From: Methylomonas koyamae
Lineage (GTDB): Bacteria > Pseudomonadota > Gammaproteobacteria > Methylococcales > Methylomonadaceae
Direction: 5' to 3'
Length of the DNA stretch: 64,000 nucleotides
Assembly (NCBI RefSeq): GCF_019669905.1
Contig: NZ_AP019778.1
Span: 177,447-241,446, forward strand
In this document: positions 17,987-26,700 of the stretch, piece after piece
How the letters are laid out: every line of letters starts with the position of its first letter
Position numbering within the stretch: position 1 is the first letter of the stretch
The notes under the pieces: generated by a model
Databases searched by the model: none
What the model saw: only the letters and a program-made list of their open reading frames with translations
Told to the model about the DNA's origin: nothing
Translations under genes and position numbers: made by a program

Positions 17987-18616
17987 ATGATGATGAATGC
18001 CTATCTAACCGACCCGCGCGACCGGATTTTGTTTGGTGAAACGCCCACCTATATGCAGCCGCTGTTTGGCGAAAAGCTGCCGGCGCCGGAACTCGGCAAA
18101 CACCGCTTTGTGATTGGCCAAGAAGGTGTGGTGTTAGAGGCCATCAATGAAGTGTTCGAAGTCAGGCTCCCGGTGGCTCAGTCGATCATCAAATTGCCCT
18201 ATGGGGTTCTTGGGGCGCAAGGCGTTCGGCTTCGACATGGGGCGATGCCGTTTCGGTTATTGGAAATCATTGAGCAAAAGGCCACGTCGGCCTGCCCCGA
18301 CGAGTGGGCCGGATGGGTGGTTTGGGATGTTTTGCACCAGGGCTACGCATTGATCGAACCCGAGATTCTAAGCGTCGGGCCAGGGCATGTGTCCTATCGC
18401 AACGAATTGCCTGAAGGTAGTGCGATCGTCCTGGATGTGCATACCCACGGCCGGATGCCCGCGTTTTTCTCAGGAGTGGACGATGTTTCCGATCGGCACG
18501 GTTTTTATGTCGCCGGAGTGATCGGGCATTGCCACGATCGTAAAAATTACGCTACTCGAATGAATGTAAACGGCCATTTTTTCGATTGCGAGGATTTCAG
18601 GTTGTTTTTTGATTAA
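17987..18616 (+). CDS. PRTRC system protein A, JAMM/JAB metallopeptidase
   Basis: 209 residues. A textbook JAMM motif is present: His152-Thr-His154, seven residues, Ser162, two residues, Asp165 (HTHGRMPAFFSGVD). JAMM enzymes are zinc isopeptidases or peptidases that remove ubiquitin-like proteins or trim their tails. With the ubiquitin-like protein C and the E1-like ThiF of this operon, it could act as the deconjugating or processing enzyme (inference). It starts 11 bp after gene B. All zinc ligands are intact. Confidence 0.88.
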   Translation: MMMNAYLTDPRDRILFGETPTYMQPLFGEKLPAPELGKHRFVIGQEGVVLEAINEVFEVRLPVAQSIIKLPYGVLGAQGVRLRHGAMPFRLLEIIEQKATSACPDEWAGWVVWDVLHQGYALIEPEILSVGPGHVSYRNELPEGSAIVLDVHTHGRMPAFFSGVDDVSDRHGFYVAGVIGHCHDRKNYATRMNVNGHFFDCEDFRLFFD

Positions 18617-18651
18617 GTTCTAGATCGGATTCAGATCGGGAGTAGTCGGAC

Positions 18652-18867
18652 ATGATTATTATGTTGGAGCAAGACAAAAAAGGCGGCTTTTCAAAAAAAC
18701 CGTACATTGAGGTAATAGGGCCAATGACACGAATTATTTGGGGCTGGTGGTCTGTTGCCGTATTTGAAAATTGCGGCATTAACGATGTCAGCCGAGTGTT
18801 CAGAGCGCACGAACGCGACTTGTTGGTCAGCCAAGGGCGCCTTGAAAATAATAGGCCAGCAAGCTAA
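18652..18867 (+). CDS. Small hypothetical protein inside the PRTRC operon
   Basis: About 71 residues (MIIMLEQDKKGGFSKKPYIE, then GPMTRIIWGWWSVAVFENC). It lies between protein A and ThiF, which are often adjacent. The ribosome-binding site (GGGAGTAGTCGGAC) is fair. No family recognised. It may be an inserted accessory gene. Confidence 0.45.
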   Translation: MIIMLEQDKKGGFSKKPYIEVIGPMTRIIWGWWSVAVFENCGINDVSRVFRAHERDLLVSQGRLENNRPAS

Positions 18868-18931
18868 TGGCTTATTCTAATTGCATCAGTGATGAACCGG
18901 GTAGTATTTAACACTACGTTTGAAATTGAAT

Positions 18932-19669
18932 ATGAAACCGACTATGTTTAAATTCTATACCCCCGCAAACTGGCTTGAAAATCGCGTTAAGATTGCACTG
19001 ATTGGCGTTGGTGGCACTGGATCGGAAGTATTGACCAGTTTGGCGAGAATCGATTATGCGATCCGCGAATTGGGACATGCCGGTTTTCATGTGACGGCAT
19101 GGGATGGCGATCAGGTCGAAAGGCCTAATATTGGCCGGCAGGCCTTCTATCCGAGCGATTTAGGCCACAATAAAGCCGTACTCACCATTCAGCGTATTAA
19201 TTATCTCTATGGTCAGGATTGGATCGGAATTCCTGAAATGTTTTCTATTGAATGCAATAAGCCGGAATATTTCGATCTGGTTATTACGTGTGTGGACGTG
19301 GCGCAATTTAGAGCCGATTTAAGCCAGTGTTGCCGTTCTAAACACTGCAGAACGCTATGGTTGGATACCGGCAATGGCGCACATACCGGCCAAGTGATTT
19401 TAGGGCGGTTGTCGCATCACGATGATTGCCAGATTACCTTGCCGTCCGTATATGATTTTCACCCCGAATTGAATGGAATGGTCGATTCGAATACACCGTC
19501 TTGTAGCATGGAGGAAGCATTAGCCAGCCAAGAGTTACCCATTAACCGCGCGATCGCAAATGTGGCGATGCAACTGATTTGGGGTTTATTGCGCAATGGC
19601 GGCTTAAATTGGCAAGGTGCCTATCTTGATATTACAAAAGGCTCGCAAATACCGATTAACATCGCTTAG
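18932..19669 (+). CDS. PRTRC system ThiF-family (E1-like) protein
   Basis: 245 residues from ATG 18932 (TTG at 18920 is less likely). The Rossmann ATP-binding motif GVGGTGSEV is at residues 25-33. WDGDQVERPNIGRQ follows with the usual Asp, Glu, Asn and Arg, then GHNKA with the conserved Lys. Near residue 191, PSCSMEEAL places a candidate catalytic Cys before a conserved helix. E1-like proteins adenylate the C-terminal glycine of ubiquitin-like partners; the partner here would be protein C. No zinc CxxC pair of the MoeB type is seen. Confidence 0.88.
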   Translation: MKPTMFKFYTPANWLENRVKIALIGVGGTGSEVLTSLARIDYAIRELGHAGFHVTAWDGDQVERPNIGRQAFYPSDLGHNKAVLTIQRINYLYGQDWIGIPEMFSIECNKPEYFDLVITCVDVAQFRADLSQCCRSKHCRTLWLDTGNGAHTGQVILGRLSHHDDCQITLPSVYDFHPELNGMVDSNTPSCSMEEALASQELPINRAIANVAMQLIWGLLRNGGLNWQGAYLDITKGSQIPINIA

Positions 19670-19747
19670 TCTTTTTCAGAAATACGGATGACGATTCTTC
19701 ATTTTTATCGTATATTAATAATGTCGTTTCTTTCTAACGTTATTCTT

Positions 19748-19990
19748 ATGTGCGGTATTTACCTGGAACGCCATGATGCGGATTCGAATATTCATCGATT
19801 CTATGCGCTGACGATATCGCCCGGTATTTTTAGCGACTGGTCTTTAGTAAGGGAGTGGGGCCGGGTTGGATCGCCCGGAACCGTGCGTTCTAATTGGTAT
19901 GAATCGGAAGAAGAGGCGATAAAGGCTCAAAATGATATACTGCGAACAAAACAGCGCAGAGGCTATACGTTAGCCGCGATAACGTGTTAA
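19748..19990 (+). CDS. WGR-domain protein, copy 1
   Basis: About 80 residues from ATG 19748 (MCGIYLERHD). IHRFYALTISPGIFSDWSL, then REWGRVGSPGTV and YESEEEAIKAQ form a complete WGR domain, a fold that binds DNA or nucleic acid in PARP-type enzymes. Stand-alone WGR proteins are common on mobile elements. A related but frameshifted copy lies at 36339-36580. An upstream start (19688) would add a hydrophobic leader that I consider untranslated. Confidence 0.8.
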   Translation: MCGIYLERHDADSNIHRFYALTISPGIFSDWSLVREWGRVGSPGTVRSNWYESEEEAIKAQNDILRTKQRRGYTLAAITC

Positions 19991-20020
19991 TACTTTAGTT
20001 TCTCTATTAAGGAATAAATA

Positions 20021-20338
20021 ATGCTTGAATTTGATGGTAAATCCGAAGGCGAATTGCTCGATATTATCAATAGCGCAAAAAGTCAGCTCAGTGCGAGAAT
20101 CAGCGAAAAGCGAGAACAGGTGATCGCTCAAATTAAAGAATTAGCGGCTTCGATTAATGTGTCGGTGGAGATTATTGATGCCACCGTGAAAACAAAAGCC
20201 TCTCGCAACCCCCAAGTTGCACCGAAATATCGCAACCCGGCTAATGCAACCCAAACCTGGACAGGTCGTGGTGTTGCGCCAAAATGGATGAAGGAATTAT
20301 TAGGGGCCGGGCGGAGCAAAGAGGAATTTTTAATATGA
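20021..20338 (+). CDS. H-NS-family histone-like protein
   Basis: 105 residues. An N-terminal helical, probably dimerising, region is followed by the C-terminal H-NS DNA-binding signature (PKYRNPANATQTWTGRGVAP, then KWMKELL). Proteins of this type bind AT-rich DNA and silence foreign genes; element-borne copies reduce fitness cost. ATG 20021 follows AAGGAATAAATA. The AT-rich cassettes in this window would be natural targets (inference). Confidence 0.88.
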   Translation: MLEFDGKSEGELLDIINSAKSQLSARISEKREQVIAQIKELAASINVSVEIIDATVKTKASRNPQVAPKYRNPANATQTWTGRGVAPKWMKELLGAGRSKEEFLI

Positions 20339-20396
20339 GTTCTCCGGCTCATTCCAGGCGGGCTTTGTACGGCCGTAGCTAGATCCGCCCAGGACT

Positions 20397-21035
20397 ATGC
20401 GTTCTAAAGCTTGCGTTCTATTCGGTTTGTTGGCCAGTACGGGTCTAAACGGCTGCGCGACTCACATTGCGCTAAAACCTGACGCCGACGATCGGGCAAA
20501 AAAATATGTGGCCTGCCGGGAGGAAGCCGACAGTCTGTATGCCGTTACGCCAAGGTACCCAACGCTTAGTCGTTATCCTTGGCGGGCATATTCGCCGAAC
20601 ACGCCGGCTTTTCGGTTCAATATGGGCGATACCTTGGACGACGGCGATCTGGATGTCGCGGCCGTCGGAAAGCTTCCTTGTTTCAGACAATCTCCGCCGC
20701 CCGGTGTCGAGCTTGACGAGCGGATCTGGGGGCAAATTCTCAGAGAACGCGAGTTCTTAACGGCTGGTGAGTATTTCCAGATGTGGAAGTTATGCGGGGG
20801 TGGTAAAAAATACCAGTTTCTCGATGAATGTCCGCAATACCAAATCAGGGCCGACTTGTGCCAAGACCAAGGTCGAAATTGCAAACTCGATATGACCGAT
20901 TTAACGGATGAAAATCGAAAAATAGCAATGAATGCGTACTTGCGCAGCTGGCTCGTTAAAACGTTGCGCAAGGAGGGCCGCATTGATGACAAGGGTCGCA
21001 TCATTCGTGGCAATAGGCCAAATTATCTTCAATGA
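20397..21035 (+). CDS. Putative lipoprotein
   Basis: 212 residues with a signal peptide (MRSKACVLFGLLASTGLNGC). LNGC is a lipobox, so the mature protein would be an envelope lipoprotein starting at Cys20. It has many Cys and Tyr residues (ECPQYQIRADLCQ, KLCGGGKKYQFLD). I do not recognise the family. It follows the H-NS gene by 58 bp. Confidence 0.65.
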   Translation: MRSKACVLFGLLASTGLNGCATHIALKPDADDRAKKYVACREEADSLYAVTPRYPTLSRYPWRAYSPNTPAFRFNMGDTLDDGDLDVAAVGKLPCFRQSPPPGVELDERIWGQILREREFLTAGEYFQMWKLCGGGKKYQFLDECPQYQIRADLCQDQGRNCKLDMTDLTDENRKIAMNAYLRSWLVKTLRKEGRIDDKGRIIRGNRPNYLQ

Positions 21036-21059
21036 AACTATTAGTTAGAGTTTATCGGA

Positions 21060-21300
21060 TTGCGCGGACATGCTAGTATCCGGTTTGTTCGTTTGGTATT
21101 GCTCGATGTACTGCCGAATGATCTTAATCGGTGCACCGCTTCAGCTACTCGCAAAGTAGCTGGGCGACCATAGAGCGCCACACCACAACCTCTTTCGGAT
21201 GTTCTGATAATAATTTTCCGACTGGAAATGCCTATCAAACTGAGTTTTATCGTGGCAAATTTTGCCAAACGAGGCCAGAAAATCCGGTCCCTAAGCGCGG
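21060..21300 (-). pseudogene. IS200/IS605 TnpA relic
   Basis: On the minus strand the decayed frame reads RKRLWCGALWSPSYFASS, stop, SGAPIKIIRQYIEQYQTNKP. This is the C-terminal Y1-transposase signature (LWSpsYF, GGaP, YIEqQ). A TGA interrupts it where a Cys is usual, and the preceding part (SLIGISSRKIIIRTSE) lies in another frame. It is therefore a dead remnant without visible left and right ends. Confidence 0.75.
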
Positions 21301-21352
21301 CCAAGTTCGAACCCGTTACTATTGTAACGTATTATCAATATTATGTTAGCCC

Positions 21353-21697
21353 ATGACCGACACCTCCAAAATCCAACAACTTGTTCCGATCGCGAACCGG
21401 ATTCTAACCGCCGAAAATTTCCGCCGGCTGTCCGACGTGCCGCCTGAGGTGGAATGGTACGCCAACCTGACATATCCGCAAACCCGCCGCGTTTATCAAA
21501 ATGCCGTTGAAGACTTTATGCGCTTCGCCGGCATCCAACGACCTGAAGAATTCCGCGACGTGACTCGTGCCCATGTCATTGCCTGGGGGGACGATTTGGG
21601 TGATCGTGTCCTAAATGGTACAACTATTAGGCACCGGCTATCGGCCTTTACTTTTGCGACAGAAACGCCGTTGCCAATAATCCAGTCTAAGGCGTAA
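21353..21697 (+). pseudogene. Truncated tyrosine recombinase, N-terminal domain only
   Basis: 114 residues with a SAM-like core-binding domain (YPQTRRVYQNAVEDFMRFAG, then FRDVTRAHVIAWGDDL, TIRHRLSAF). The catalytic domain is absent; the frame stops at 21697 where an IS5 relic follows. It is probably an integrase disrupted by IS insertion. Confidence 0.7.
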
Positions 21698-21819
21698 AAC
21701 GACCGAGTCGGGCCTGGATTGGCCACACCGGCTTAACCGATACTCTGCCGTCGCCAACAGCATTTGCAGGTGTATATTTCCTATCACATCAACCCAAGTG
21801 GCTATGCGGCACCAAACGA

Positions 21820-22149
21820 CTAGGCAGAGCCATTTGGAAGAAATGGAGTGGTTACGATCGTCGCAGCCCAGTTGAAACCAAAATGCGTTGCTTCAAGCTG
21901 CTGGGTGAACGGGTCAAAGCGCGTATTTTTAATAGCCAAGTCGCTGAGTTGCAAATTCGAGCCGCGATATCACCAAATCTGTTGGCTTCGTTACTCGGGA
22001 TTTTTGAAAATCACTGCCCAGTAAGCCAAATTAATCCCGAGCCGAGTGATACTCATCGCGGGGAATGGATACAATTGCTATTGGTTAGCTTGGTCTGTTC
22101 TTCCTTGCTGTTTCAAGTCACCTATTCGGCAGCCATAATCCCCGCTTGA
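21820..22149 (+). pseudogene. IS5-family transposase C-terminal relic
   Basis: The frame before and through 21883 reads WKKWSGYDRRSPVETKMRCF, then KLLGERVKARIFNSQVAELQ, the C-terminal signature of a group of IS5-family transposases. The upstream two thirds of the gene are missing and the tail is unrelated. Nonfunctional. Confidence 0.75.
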
Positions 22150-22597
22150 CGGGGCATATAGCAGGATACCTGCTCGTTTGCGGATACTGGGCGGTTTTGG
22201 CTTGCCGTTAGGCAAGCTCTATCTGGAGCCGTGGTATGTTCTGAAATGGGCGGAGGTTATGGAAGCCCAGTCAATTTAACGCCGAGCAAGCGGGCGATTG
22301 GCGACAAAGCGAATAGCCCTATCGCATTGCCCGATTGGACTTAAGGACAAGTTTGTTCGAAGTAGCGATTTGTGAAAATTGGCTAACGCCGATGATCATC
22401 AGTAAGATGCGCGGCAAAAACCACAAACCCATCGGCAACCAATTTTAGAGACTAACAGATGGCGCGAAGGGAATCGACAAACGACACGGAAGGTTTTGCC
22501 TGCCCACTCGACCACCACGCTCGGCATCGATCCGGATTCACCTGCCTGCCTCACTGGAAAAACCTGAACCCAATCGTTATCGGCGTAACTTCGAGAA
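22150..22597. other. Intergenic, nothing recognised
   Basis: No supported gene. Only a short imperfect palindrome (CTTGCCGTTAGGCAAG near 22201) was noted. Long opposite-strand frames across 22399-23136 are shadows of the RTX fragment. Confidence 0.5.
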
Positions 22598-22999
22598 AGG
22601 TCGGCGGCAACCTGGGCGACATCAACCTGATCCAGGATACCTTCCACAGCCAGTTTACCGACCACCTGGATACCAGCGCCGTCGCTACCCTGCCGTACAT
22701 GCAGGCCTGTCCTGAGCGGAGTCGAAGGGGCGCGAGACAAGTCCGCAGCCTGCGCGAAGCGGCCAGCGTCAGCACCACCTTGGCGGGCCTGCTCAGCCAA
22801 TTCGCTTGTGCCGGTTGTGCCAACCAGCAAGCCCTGCTCGATCAAATCCTCGACGCCTGGAGCGACACCAGCACCCTGGCCGCCACCTATGGCGGCCACA
22901 GCCTGACCATCAACATCCAGGACGTCGCTACCGGCAGCGCGGCCTACACCGCCTGGGCCGACGAGCTGACCATCCTGGAACACTTCAACGGCCGTACCG
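22598..22999 (+). pseudogene. Duplicated fragment of the RTX gene
   Basis: About 400 bp closely similar to 25053-25441 inside the RTX gene (GGNLGDINLIQDTFHSQF, then ATGSAAYTAWADELTILEHF). It differs by point changes, loses a few residues, and contains a short insertion at about 22705-22730 that reads ACPERSRR. It has no start and no RTX repeats, so it is a remnant of a second RTX gene, immediately upstream of the 23081 gene. Confidence 0.85.
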
Positions 23000-23080
23000 G
23001 CAGTGAATGATGAGGATTGGAGATTGACGGCATGAAAAGCCCAATAAAATATAACCTGACCCTGCTTATGAGTGAAACAA

Positions 23081-23692
23081 ATGAATAATGACAGAAAACT
23101 GTTGAGCAACTTTTTTTTAAGATGGAATCCAATCACGTTGTTAAATAATGCAAGAAAAGATTATTTGGCAGCATGGCGAAACTATAGTGCGATTTTTGGC
23201 AATCGCGTAATCGTTGTCGGTTTAGGCGCCATGTTTGCTCTGATAGTTTTATGCGTCGATTTGAATGACTATTTATTTAATCCGCCGTTAACTCTTGAGC
23301 AAATGAATAAAGATACAGGCAGAGTGATAGGTGTTGACAGTATCAGAAAACAGCCTGCATATTCTATCTTGTTGGACGTTGATGGCCGTCAAGAAAGATT
23401 TAGAGTTAACTTTGGCGATTCTCGCGTAAAAAAATCAAACAAAGATGATTTATTTTGGTTGGTAGGAAAAAATATAACCATCTTGTCACAAAGGAAGTTG
23501 GATATTTTTTTTTGGAATAGCCATGTGTATGAAATATTTCTTGATGGAAAACCTCTGTTTAACGATTACGCAGAGATATACCAGCGCCGCGTAAGCAGTA
23601 GGAATAATTCAAAAATATCAATACCGATAGAAATGCTCATTGGCTTTGGTCCATTAATGTACGTTTGGTTTACATATAGAAACAAAAAATAA
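23081..23692 (+). CDS. Two-TM hypothetical protein upstream of RTX gene
   Basis: 203 residues from ATG 23081 (GTG 23072 possible). A transmembrane helix lies near residues 42-62 (VIVVGLGAMFALIVLCV) and another at the C-terminus (EMLIGFGPLMYVWFTY); between them is a ~120-residue domain. The gene is AT-rich, like the first 830 bp of the RTX gene that follows 15 bp later, and unlike the GC-rich RTX core. Family unknown. It could be an immunity or accessory protein for the RTX N-terminal domain (inference). Confidence 0.65.
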   Translation: MNNDRKLLSNFFLRWNPITLLNNARKDYLAAWRNYSAIFGNRVIVVGLGAMFALIVLCVDLNDYLFNPPLTLEQMNKDTGRVIGVDSIRKQPAYSILLDVDGRQERFRVNFGDSRVKKSNKDDLFWLVGKNITILSQRKLDIFFWNSHVYEIFLDGKPLFNDYAEIYQRRVSSRNNSKISIPIEMLIGFGPLMYVWFTYRNKK

Positions 23693-23707
23693 AGCAAGGA
23701 AATAATT

Positions 23708-26700
23708 ATGACTAACAAATTACCCATAGAATTTGCCGAAGTGCTCCATGAAATCATGGAAACCGGCACGATTCCAACATCCACTGCGGACGCTCTTAAT
23801 AATGCCTTAGGTTCGGATTCGATTAGCAGGATGAAAGGTCTGCTGGGGTTTATAGGCGTTGCCGATACTATGTTATCGGTTATGAATAGAAGTGTTCCTT
23901 ATTTAGGAACGACAGCTGAAATCGGCGAGGTACTATTAACTTTATACTCGGCGACTACTCAATTAGAAACAGACAATTATGTTTCTGATGCCACTGTGCT
24001 GGATTTGGCTGCTTCCAGTTCTGCACTAATCGCCGCCGGTGCCCTTGTGGTTGGCGCTGCGGCAACACCCGCCGTTCTGGCAACAGCGATTGGCGGAGTT
24101 TTGGTTTCGGCTGTGTTGACTACTATTCCACTAGTAAACAATTCGTTTAATACAAGCCATGTTGCATGGGATGCTTATCAATCGTTAGCCAGTGAGACGC
24201 GTGACTTATTCAACGGGATAAACCAAGTCAATACTGCGGCAAGCTTATTGCCGGATATTATGTTGGCAGCTTATCAACAAGGGGTTTTGTCTCCACTAAT
24301 GACACAAATTGAACAGTACGGTGATCATTTTTATGAAGTATTGGATGAGCTTAGTAAGTTGTATGATCGTCAAGTGGAATTCAGTGTAGGCCAAAACCCA
24401 AATCTGCCTGGGTCACTGTTCGATTTCTTATCGTCGGCTATAGCAAGCCTTCCGGCTAAATCGTTGACTTTTCTGTTCTCTCATCCAAATTACTTAGAGA
24501 CGCCCATTGGTGCCTTGTTTGTCCTCGCCACTCTAGCCACTCCACCCGTCCGCCGCGACCCACTGGTCTTCGACCTGGACGGCGACGGCCTGGAAACCGC
24601 CGGCGTCAACACCGCCAACCCGATCTACTTCGACCACGACGCCGACGGCGTCAAAACCGCCACCGGCTGGGTCAAAGCCGACGACGCCTTCCTGGTGCTG
24701 GACAAAAACGCCAACGGCACCATAGACAGCGGCCGCGAGCTGTTCGGCGACGCGATGCTCAAAAGCAACGGCCTACTGGCCGCCGATGGCTTCGACGCCT
24801 TGCGCGACCTGGACGCTAATCTGGACGGCAAAGTCGATGCCGCCGACGCCCAATTCGCCAACCTGCGCCTTTGGCGAGACCTGAATCAGGACGGCATCAG
24901 CCAAACCAACGAACTATTCACGCTGGGCAGCCAAAACATCGGCGCGATCAACGTCGGCAGCACCGAGCACAGCCAAGTCTTGGCCAACGGCAACCAGTTG
25001 GCCGACATCGGCAGCTACGTCAAAACCGACGGCAGCAGCGGAGCTCTGGGCGAGGTCAGCGGCAACCTGGGCGACATCAACCTGATCCAGGATACCTTCC
25101 ACAGCCAGTTTACCGATCACCTGGATACCACCGGCTTCGAAGCGCTACCCGACATGCATGGCGCCGGCCAAGTCCGCAACCTGCGCGAAGCCGCCACCCT
25201 GTCGCCGGCACTGGCGCAATTGCTGGCCGATTTCGCCGCCGCCGACCGTACCGGACAGCAAGCCTTACTGGACACTATCTTGAAAGCCTGGAGCGACACC
25301 AGCACCATGGCTGCCACCTTCACCGGCGCCTACGCCGGTCACAGCCTGACCGTCAACATCCAAAACGTCGCTACCGGCAGCGCCGTCTACAATGCCTGGG
25401 CCGACAAACTGACCATCCTGGAAAACTTCAACGGCCGCACCTTCAACACCGTACCCGCCGGTACGACGGCGGCGACTATCAACCTGTGGAGCGTCACCCA
25501 GGATTTGCTGCAAAGCAGTTACGACGCGCTAAAGAATTCGGTTTACCAAAGTCTGGTATTGCAAACGCGGGTACAACCGTTGCTGGATTTAATTTCGTTG
25601 CGCGTGGACGAAAACGGCGTTGCCTTGGATTTTACCGAAGTGAATGCGGAATTGGATCGCCGCGCCACGATAAATCCAGGCAAGGCAGCCGCCGACCTAG
25701 CGGAATTTACCATCATGACCCAAGACTCGCTCAAAGACAGCGGTTGGCGAGGATGGGAAAAACTGGTCGAATACGTGAACACCTACCCGATGACCCCGGA
25801 AATGCGTAGCGAGTTAGTTTTGGCCGGGGTCAAATTTGACGGCACAGTCGGAAACGATACTGTCGTAGGCGATGCCGGGAACAACAACATTTCAGGCGGG
25901 GCCGGTAACGATACGATTTATGGGGCGAATGGGGATGACAATCTTAGCGGCGGCGACAGCGAAGACGTGCTGTTGGGCGGGGCCGGCGATGACGTCTTGA
26001 ATGGCGGCAACGGCTACGACAGCCTGACCGGCGGTTTGGGCAACGACACCTTGTACGGCGGTAACAACGCCGACACCTACTACTTCAATCGCGGCGACGG
26101 CGCGGATACCGTCATCGAAAGCGGCGATCCTGCGGACAGTTACTCCTACGGAGGCAATAACGACAAACTGGTGTTCGGTGCCGGCATCACGGCGGCGGAT
26201 ATGAGTTTTACCCAAGTCGGCAACGACTTGGTGATGGACTTGGGCGCCGGCGACCGGCTGACCTTCAAAAACTGGTATGTCTGGGTTAACTATGGCCCCG
26301 GCATGTTGCCGTACCAAGTCGAGAGCTTCCAGTTTGCCGACGGCACGGTGATGAGTGCCACAGCATTGCTGAACACCAAAGGTGTCGACATGGCCGGCAC
26401 CGATGGCAACGACAACATTCTCAGCGGTGCCGAGATCGACCGGATCAATGCCGGACTGGGTAACGATACCGTCAATGCCGGGGGCGGTGATGACATCGTC
26501 AATGGCGGCGACGGCAACGACACCTTGAACGGCCAGGACGGCAACGACAGCGTGGACGGCGGTACCGGCGACGACACGCTCAGCGGCGGCAACGGTAACG
26601 ACCTGCTGTTGGGCGGTCAAGGTGCCGACGTGCTGAACGGCGATGCCGGCAACGATCGATTGGAAGGCGGTGACGGCAACGATACTTTAAATGGCGGCGA

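Noticed and set aside
18147..18353. ORF in another frame within PRTRC protein A
   Set aside because: Shadow of the JAMM peptidase gene, which has the correct motif and spacing.
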